Shown here piece after piece: positions 57,108 through 64,000 of a DNA stretch of 64,000 nucleotides. The number at the start of each line of letters is the position of its first letter. The stretch's first letter is position 1. The notes under the pieces were generated by a model. The model worked only from the letters and a program-made list of their open reading frames with translations, ran no database searches and had not been told where the DNA came from. The position numbers and the translations under genes were made by a program. The DNA lies in contig OU612071.1 of the NCBI GenBank assembly GCA_914767715.1, positions 26,905,681-26,969,680 of the forward strand, in the 5' to 3' direction. The DNA is from Membranipora membranacea. Lineage: Eukaryota > Bryozoa > Gymnolaemata > Cheilostomatida > Membraniporidae.

Positions 57108-57337
57108 GACAAAAAGACAAAAAATTAATTCCAGAATGTGTCAAAAATATTCGATTCTTAAAATAGTTTGATATACTTTCGATACTGAGCTTTTGTGTTG
57201 AGTGTTTGTGGTTGATACTGATTTTGAAAAATAATCATGAGACTAGCAGGATAGTTACTGTACTATGCAGAGATTTAGTTGAGCTTTGCTGTCACTGCCT
57301 GACGGAGGACACAGTAATACGAGCGATGATGATGTCA

Positions 57338-60265
57338 CTATTCGGCAGACTCGTTAATACGAGTGATGATAGCGAAAGCCTGTATGATTTCTGGGTGCTG
57401 TTCTTCTAAGCAGCCCTGTCTTATTGTCAGCGCCTGGTTCATGTTCTCTAAAGCTTTCTCGTAGTCTCTTAACATTTCATAAGCTAACCCGATGTTCTGG
57501 TACATATCTGCTACTGAAGGATGATTCTCTCCGTAAACCTTTAATTTTATTGTCAGTGATTTATCGTAATACTCTAAAGATTTGTCCAGTTCCCCGGTGC
57601 TACTGTACATCTGTCCTAGGTTGTTGTAGAACATGGCCACTGCTGGATGACTTTCCCCATAAACTTTCCTCTGAATGGTTAAAGACTTGTGGAAAAACTC
57701 AAAGGCTTTGTCCATCTCACCTTTGTGTCGGTAGGCGATGGCCATATTGTTATATGTAGGGGTAAGGGCGGGATGTCCTTCACCGAGTGATGATAGTTTG
57801 ATACCCAGTGCTTTATCATAAAGCTGTAGAGCTTGATCAACCTGTCCCTTATCTCCATACACCATAGCTAGATTATTGAATGATGACGCGACGCTCATGT
57901 GACCTTCACCTAATATCCTAAGCCTGATTGTCAGGGCCTTTGTGTAATACTCTGAAGCCTTCTCTAAATCACCCTTATCTCTATAAGTGCTGGCCATGTT
58001 GTTGTAGGATGAAGCCACATCGGCGTGGTTTTCTCCGAATGTATTCAATCTCATAGACAGAGACTGCTTGTAGTGATCTAAGGCTATATCTAGCTGTTTC
58101 CTGTCCGAGTAGACATTAGCTATGTTGTGGTAACAGCTCGCTACATCTGGATGATCCTCTCCTACAGTGCTCAGTTTAACAGCGATAGTTTTACGGTAAT
58201 ATTCCAGAGCTTTCTCCAGATCTCCTTTTTCCTGGTATATAAGAGCAATGTTATTATAAGAGGAGGCTGTGTTGGGGTGGTTCTCTCCATATGTGGCCTG
58301 ATTGATAGCTAGAGACTTAGTGTGATACTCTGAAGCTCTGTCTGGGTCACCTTTAGTCATATACAGATTACCGATGTTGTTATAAGACCCGCCCACATCA
58401 GAGTGGGACTCTCCTAAAGTCTCTAACCTTATGGTGAGAGATTTCTGGTAGAGTTCTAAGGCTTTATCATGCTGGCCCTGGTCATCATAAATAAGAGCCA
58501 TGTTATTGTAAACGGCAGCCACTTCTGGATGATTCTCAGTCAGGGTTTTGAGTTTTATAGTGAGTGCTTTTGAGTGGTACTCTAGTGCTTTCTCAAGTCG
58601 CTGGGTTTCTGCATATACCGATGCGATTACTCCAAAAGCCTTCGCTTGAAAGATTTCATCACTCTTTTTGATCTCGATACATTTCAGAGCGTTCTTCAGA
58701 GCGTCCTCATGAAACGCAAAGTTCCTCATGATCTCTGCAGCAGTCAGCACCAGGTAATGATCATCAGGATGTCGTCCAATCAGAGATTTTATCTGTGTTA
58801 CATACCAGGATCTCAGTCCATTCTTTACTTGTTGGTTGACATGTGGGAAGCCCCCCTCAGACGCCTTAATAACATCAAATATCATTTCTCTATCTGAGGC
58901 TAGGAAAGCCTCAGCCATCTCTGCTTGTATGTCTGTGAGAGCTTGTATCAGACACTTACTATCCTCGACTATAGCTGACTTTAGACTGCTGACCTCACTA
59001 GTTGGGAGACTGATGTGAAACTTAACATCAGATTCTTGTAGTGAGTTAAATATCTCAAACAGACACCAGCACCTTTTTATTGGTTTCGGATCATTCCAGG
59101 GAGACAAGACAAGGAGAACTTCTCCGATATCCTTAATTCCGTTCCTGAATGTAGAGCTAAACCACTCAAAGTCTTTGGAGGCGATCTCGTTCTGATTGTT
59201 GGTGAATAAATCAAACCAGAAGTACGAGTCGGGGTTTGTCTCCTCGTGCTGCTCCATTACATCAACTACTACATCATAGAATGAGTACCTCCAAGCGTGA
59301 GACACAAACACAGTGGCGGGGGCTACAAGGGGCGTCCCCGTGTCCTCATCTCTCAGCTCAGAGTATAGACTGATGTACGGCTGCCCTGTACCTGCTGACT
59401 CTGATTTTATAAACGCTCTGTTGAGTTGTGACGTGGTCATGTGATCTGTCTTTGCTGCTGGATGTTCAGCTATAAACTTTCTTATAGCTAGAATGTGCAT
59501 TCCCAGCTGTGTAGATCCTATAATGACATGGAAAAGTTTGTTGTATACAAAATTATTGAACAAAGGATTGCAAGATAACGGGAGATCACTAGAAGATATT
59601 ATGATATGTAGCAGTGAGTATGAAGATATATTCATTTCAAATCTATTCTTAATGAGGCTCATGACCATGTTAAATTTCACGATTCTGATCTTACATATAA
59701 CTTGAGAGTTCTCTTCTCATAAAACAAGAGGGAATAATTCCATCTCCATTAGACAAAAATATTTGTATTGAAATCAATCCAGACTGCCCATATCTGCTTA
59801 GCGGCGCCTCGTTACCAAATATTTGAAATATCCCTCCGCAACCACAGTGAGGGAAACAAACTTGTTCTATATCTGACCACTTAGACTTTCACCTTCACCA
59901 GTTCAGACCCCGCCGGATCGGTATATGATGATGGTGTGTTAGAGTATGACAGTAATCCCAAGAAATCCGGATTGGAAAACTGTGTAGCCGAGTAACTTTA
60001 TAGCTGAAACCCTCATCAGTTTCAGCTACTCATTCAGCAAAGATGTCTGATTCTGCAGATGCAAAGTACGGGCAAGAGATTTGGGGCATTAACTAAAAAT
60101 AAAACTTCAACCTTTTGAAGATTAGAGTTAGCTTATAAGAATAATATAGGTAACTGGGTGATCAGGTGATCAGTTACCTGTGTTCAATGTTGGCTCACTT
60201 TTGGACATTGTTTCTTCTCCACTTCTCTGCTTCTGACCTGTACCGGTGCTAGCTGAACAGCCCAT
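57338..60265 (-). CDS. TIR-like domain plus ten TPRs, putative N-myristoylated protein (2 exons)
   Basis: Exons 60265-60178 and 59517-57338 join in phase 1 to 755 residues. The N-terminus MGCSASTG is a classical N-myristoylation signal with an adjacent Cys for palmitoylation, so membrane attachment is predicted. Residues about 95-190 form a TIR-like or related flavodoxin-fold domain: strand ATVFVSHAWRYSFYDVVVDV, the motif FWFDLFTNNQ, strand VLLVLSPWNDP and RCWCLFEIF. Glu184 in WCLFE sits where TIR NADases have their catalytic Glu. From about residue 310, ten tandem 42-residue TPRs of kinesin-light-chain type follow (ENHPEVAAVYNNMALIYDDQ and so on, each ending with T.G), likely a ligand or partner-binding solenoid. 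The domain order effector-TPR recalls immune receptors, but no NTPase is present. It has a tandem paralogue at 61361-63327. The TIR assignment is by eye. Confidence 0.83.
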
Positions 60266-61360
60266 GCTCTCTACAATAATTTTGCATGATTGTTGTCGAG
60301 TTTTTCATCTGTTCTTTGGATGAATTGGTATTTCTTATAAGTCAGCTAGTTTCCCAAAAGGAGTGAATCCTATTTATCGCAAGCTGAGGTTGAAATTAAT
60401 GTTAAGTAATCAGGTTAACTTGTTAATATGATAAAGTAAGCTGTATACATTGATTTATCAAACCTAGGTACACTCTGCAATCAACTAATGCAAGTCACTC
60501 ACCTGTTCACAGAACAGCGGTCTGTCTGAGCCGCCCCTTCAGTGACAGCTGATTGAGGTGTACCTGACTCTCAGTCTACTGCAGATCGACAGGAGCAGTC
60601 TCAACTCAAAGGCAGCTTAGTGATGAGGGAGACTGTGTAAGATTTTAGAGTTGTACTGACTGTACATGTGTGAAAGTTATGCTACAGAATGAATAAGGTC
60701 ATATTATAACTACTATTGTTTATATGTAACTATGAGGCATAGCCTGAGATCCAAAATACTCCAGATCAGATAAGAGAGGGGGTTTATGTTGCCTTCTTGT
60801 TTCTAGTTTTGCAGTAAGTATCAGTTGTAGATGTGTATAGTCGTACTGGTGAAGGCAGCCAGCTGAGTGCGTGTCAACGATGACTCAACTTTCCCCTATC
60901 ATAATTCAAGGCCCGTTAGATAAATTCATCGTAATAAGATATACAGCATCTGATATTGACGCTGATAAAAAAACTCTATTGTTGTCAATTAAATCAATAA
61001 TCCTATTTGTTTAACCTGAGCAGGCCCTAGTCACAGCAAAGAATACAAATACTTCACTGGTCATAGATTGCAATGCTGAGAATGGATAATCCATTATACA
61101 AGTTAGGAATTCAAATACTGTCTGTAGTGATTAACATTTGACACAAACTGACTGAAATCCAATGTTTTATTGAAAATCCAAAAAAAGGCAGAGTGATTTA
61201 AACTTGCTAATTAAATGACTCTGAACTTGAAAAATAACCGGTTTTGGTGCAGCAAAAGTTACCAGCTGAGTTTTCATAAAATTATTGGAAGGAAGGATAC
61301 CAGGAAGAGAGACAGATCTGGAAGAAAATTGTGTAATTGCATGAAGTCATTTAGCTCAGT
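60266..61360. other. Upstream region of TIR-like/TPR gene 1
   Basis: Sequence from 60266 to about 60560 resembles the region upstream of the second paralogue (63328-63480 and 63960-64000), including a shared ctcacctg..gaacag segment that may be a 5' UTR exon border. The rest shows no gene. The first part belongs to a tandem duplication of about 3 kb. Confidence 0.4.
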
Positions 61361-63327
61361 TCAACTTGTTAGTTTAACAGTATATTCCAGAGCTTTCTCC
61401 AGATCTCCTTTTTCCTGGTATATAAGAGCAATGTTTTTATAAGAGGAGGCTGTGTTGGGGTGGTTCTCTCCATAAGTGGCCTGATTGATAGCTAGAGACT
61501 TAGTGTGATACTCTAAAGCTTTGTCTGGGTAACCTTTAGTCATATACAGATTACCGATGTTGTTATAAGACCCGCCCACGTCAGAGTGGGACTCTCCTAA
61601 AGTATCTAACCTTATGGTGAGAGATTTCTGGTAGAGTTCTAAGGCTTTATCATACTGGCCCTGGTCATCATAAATAAGAGCCATGTTATTGTAAACGGCA
61701 GCCACTTCTGGATGATTCTCAGTCAGGGTGTTGAGTTTTATAGTGAGTGCTTTTGAGTGGTACTCTAGTGCTTTCTCAAGCTGCTCTGTTTCTGCATATA
61801 CCGATGCGATTACACTAAAAGTCTTCGCTTGAAAGATTTCATCACTCTTATTGTTCTCGAGACATTTCAGAGCGTTTTTCAGAGCGTCTTCATGATACCC
61901 AAAGTTCCTCATGATCTCTGCAGCAGTCAGCACCAGGTAATGATCATCAGGATGTTGTCCGATCAGAAATTTTATCTGTGTGACATACCAGGATCTCAGT
62001 CCATTCTTTACTTGTTGGTTGACATGCGGGAAGCCCCCTTCAGAAGCCTTAATAACATCAAATATCATTTCTCGATCTGAGGCTAGGACAGCCTCTGCCA
62101 TCTCTGCGTGTATATCTGTGAGAGCTTGTATCAGACACTTACTATCCTCTACTATAGCTGACTTTAGACTGCTGACCTCACTAGTTGGGAGACTGATGTG
62201 AAACTTAACATCAGATTCCTGTAGTGAGTTAAATATCTCAAACAGACACCAGCACCTTTTTATTGGTTTCGGATCATTCCAGGGAGACAAGACAAGGAGA
62301 ACTTCTCCGATATCCTTAATACCGTTCCTGAATGTAGAGCTGAACCACTCAAAGTCTTTGGAGGCGATCTCGTTCTGATTGTTAGTGAATAAATCAAACC
62401 AGAAGTACGAGTCGGGGTTCCTCTCGGCGTGATGCTCCATTACATCAACTACTACATCATAGAATGAGTACCTCCAAGTGTGAGACACAAACACCGTGGC
62501 GGGGGCTACGAGGGGCGTCCCCGTCTCCTCATCTCTCAGCTCGGAGTATAGACTGATGTACGGCTGCCCTGTACCTGCTGACTCTGATTTTATGAAAGCT
62601 CTGTTGAGTTGTGAAGTGGTCATGTGATCGGTCTTCGCTGCTGGATGTTCAGCTATAAACTTTCTTATAGCTAGAATGTGCATTCCCAGCTGTGTAGATC
62701 CTACAATGACATTGTAAAGTTTGTAATAGCACTGAATCCCAAAACAATGGTACATCGCTCAACCACCTAGAACCATAAACATTTTCATTTCTCACTCAAT
62801 TTGTTCTCCAAGCTTTCTCATTTCTCTGTTCATGTATTACTCTTGAGTTGTCTGCTCATACAAAAGGAGGGAATAACTCTACCCCAGTAGGATAAAAAAT
62901 TATTGTGTTGAGCATCAATCTAGGTCGCCCATAGTTGGCCCTTTGGTTTTTCACCTTCGGCCAGCAGGAATGATCGGTATATATGATGGTGATTGTGCAA
63001 GTATGACAATAATGTCGAAATATCTGCATTGGGACGTTGTGCAAACAAATTACTGTCAAATTAGATCCAATCTGTTTCAGATACGCATTCAACAAACAAA
63101 GATATTTGATTCTGCGGATGCAAGGGGAGACGACAGACGAGGGCGAGAGATTGTCGGGCTGAGACTCTTTAAGAGAACCTCAACCCTTTGATGATTACAC
63201 TTGACTTCTTACAGCTATACAAGTGAACAGGAGATCAGTTACCTGTGTTCGATGTTTGCTCATTTTTGGACATTGTCTGTTTTCCATCTTCTATCCGACT
63301 TTTACCGGTGCTAGCTGAACAGCCCAT
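61361..63327 (-). CDS. TIR-like/TPR paralogue, truncated after about four TPRs (2 exons)
   Basis: Exons 63327-63243 and 62700-61361 join in phase 1 to 474 residues. The N-terminus is again MGCSASTG, and the TIR-like domain is nearly the same as in the 755-residue neighbour (FVSHTWRYSFYDVVVDVMEH, WFDLFTNNQ, CWCLFEIF). The TPR array matches until EKGDLEKALEY, where a 15-base in-frame deletion is followed by TVKLTS and a stop. Homology to the neighbour ends there and six TPRs are lost. The reading frame is otherwise clean, so it may be a functional short form (effector domain with few TPRs) or a recently broken copy. Confidence 0.78.
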
Positions 63328-63499
63328 GCTATCTACAATATTTTCACAAGATAGTTGTTGAGTTTCCTATCTGTTATTTGGAGGAATTGGCACTACACAC
63401 ATGTCAGGAGTAAATCTTAGCTAGTGCGTGTTGACTTAATGTAAGCCAAGCTAACTATTGTAACTATCACAACTAGATAGGGTTTCAGGAAAACTTCTC

Positions 63500-63840
63500 A
63501 TATATTAATAGCAGATTGCACCTTACGTATAGGGAAAAAGACAAAATTTAATTCGGATGATTATTCAGCCAGAATTTTTGTGAAACGCTTCATCCATCAG
63601 GTGCTCAAAATCAGCTAAAACTGAACCACACAGAGCAGTTTCCTGTTCCTGTTATATTTAGTCTTTGCTCTTTCATTATTACAGCAAAGTCTTGGAGCCT
63701 CCCCTAAACTGAAGTGTTACTCAACTAAAATGTCAGCAACTACTTTGGGTTTTGTACGGCGTCATGCATAAATCTGAAGCAGCGGAGCATTCTTCACTAC
63801 CCATTTATGCATTGCTGCCAAACTTTGTAGTCACTTTAAC
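63500..63840. mobile_element. MITE-like element, family D (copy 2)
   Basis: Internal sequence (agcagattgcacctt, attcggatgattattcagcc, acagcaaagtcttgga and so on) matches 42041-42426 over about 330 bases with small indels. The ends are degraded (ccaaactttgtagtcacttt instead of the intact terminal repeat). It is inserted upstream of the second TIR-like/TPR gene, and no counterpart is seen upstream of the first gene. Confidence 0.75.
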
Positions 63841-64000
63841 TTAGCTACTATCTATCGCTAGCTGAGGTGAGAGTTGATATAATATAATCAAGTTGATGCG
63901 TCAACTTAAGCTAGCTGTATAACTTGCGCTCTCAAGCATGTATGTGTAAGGTTTTACAACAAACTAATGCATAGCTCTCACCTGCACCTGAACAGTGGAT
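63841..64000. other. Right window edge, upstream of TIR-like/TPR paralogue
   Basis: Resembles the region near 60360-60520 upstream of the first paralogue (agctgaggt..gagttgat, ctcacctg..gaacag). It may contain a 5' UTR exon border for the gene at 61361-63327, cut by the window edge. Confidence 0.35.

Overview
This window is animal nuclear DNA, not prokaryotic. Its genes are split by spliceosomal introns with GT..AG borders, and it carries tRNA-derived SINEs, a LINE, a Ty3/Gypsy element, a Harbinger DNA transposon and several MITE families. No gene has operon-like spacing. The AT-rich, TE-laden, moderately compact architecture and the mix of unusual caspases with TIR-like/TPR proteins fit a non-bilaterian invertebrate. 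A sponge is my best guess, held loosely. All gene models below were built by hand, joining exons where splice sites, intron phase and homology agree.

Layout, left to right: (1) 580-5418, minus: an ankyrin-repeat protein ending in a caspase domain. (2) 7982-18294, minus: an 8-exon urate oxidase ending in the peroxisomal signal SKL; one intron holds a 1.5-kb 16-bp minisatellite. (3) 19753-22023, minus: a 5'-truncated non-LTR retrotransposon with reverse transcriptase. (4) 23093-33076, plus: a 3-exon PPP1R11 (protein phosphatase 1 inhibitor-3) homologue whose first intron is occupied by a young 7.3-kb Ty3/Gypsy element on the opposite strand. (5) 34.6-36.1 kb: a diverged tandem duplication with a pair of exon-like segments. 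(6) 36534-44011, minus: a 10-exon caspase with a long N-terminal region I do not recognise; its introns contain a SINE and several MITEs. (7) 44.4-45.5 kb: a 21-bp minisatellite just upstream of that caspase. (8) 46150-55551: an apparently complete Harbinger transposon with terminal inverted repeats, an intact DDE transposase and a convergent AT-hook/Myb-like partner gene. (9) 56.0-56.6 kb: remains of a second Harbinger family. (10) 57338-60265 and 61361-63327, minus: two tandem paralogues with a putative N-myristoylation signal (MGCSAST), a TIR-like domain and TPRs of kinesin-light-chain type; the second is cut short.

Working together: two caspases and two TIR-like/TPR proteins within 64 kb suggest a neighbourhood rich in cell-death or innate-immune signalling genes. 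That is inference from domains only. Uricase (purine catabolism) and PPP1R11 (PP1 regulation) look like unrelated housekeeping genes. The Harbinger element and the small palindromic MITEs share terminal sequence, so the autonomous element is a plausible source of transposase for the MITEs.
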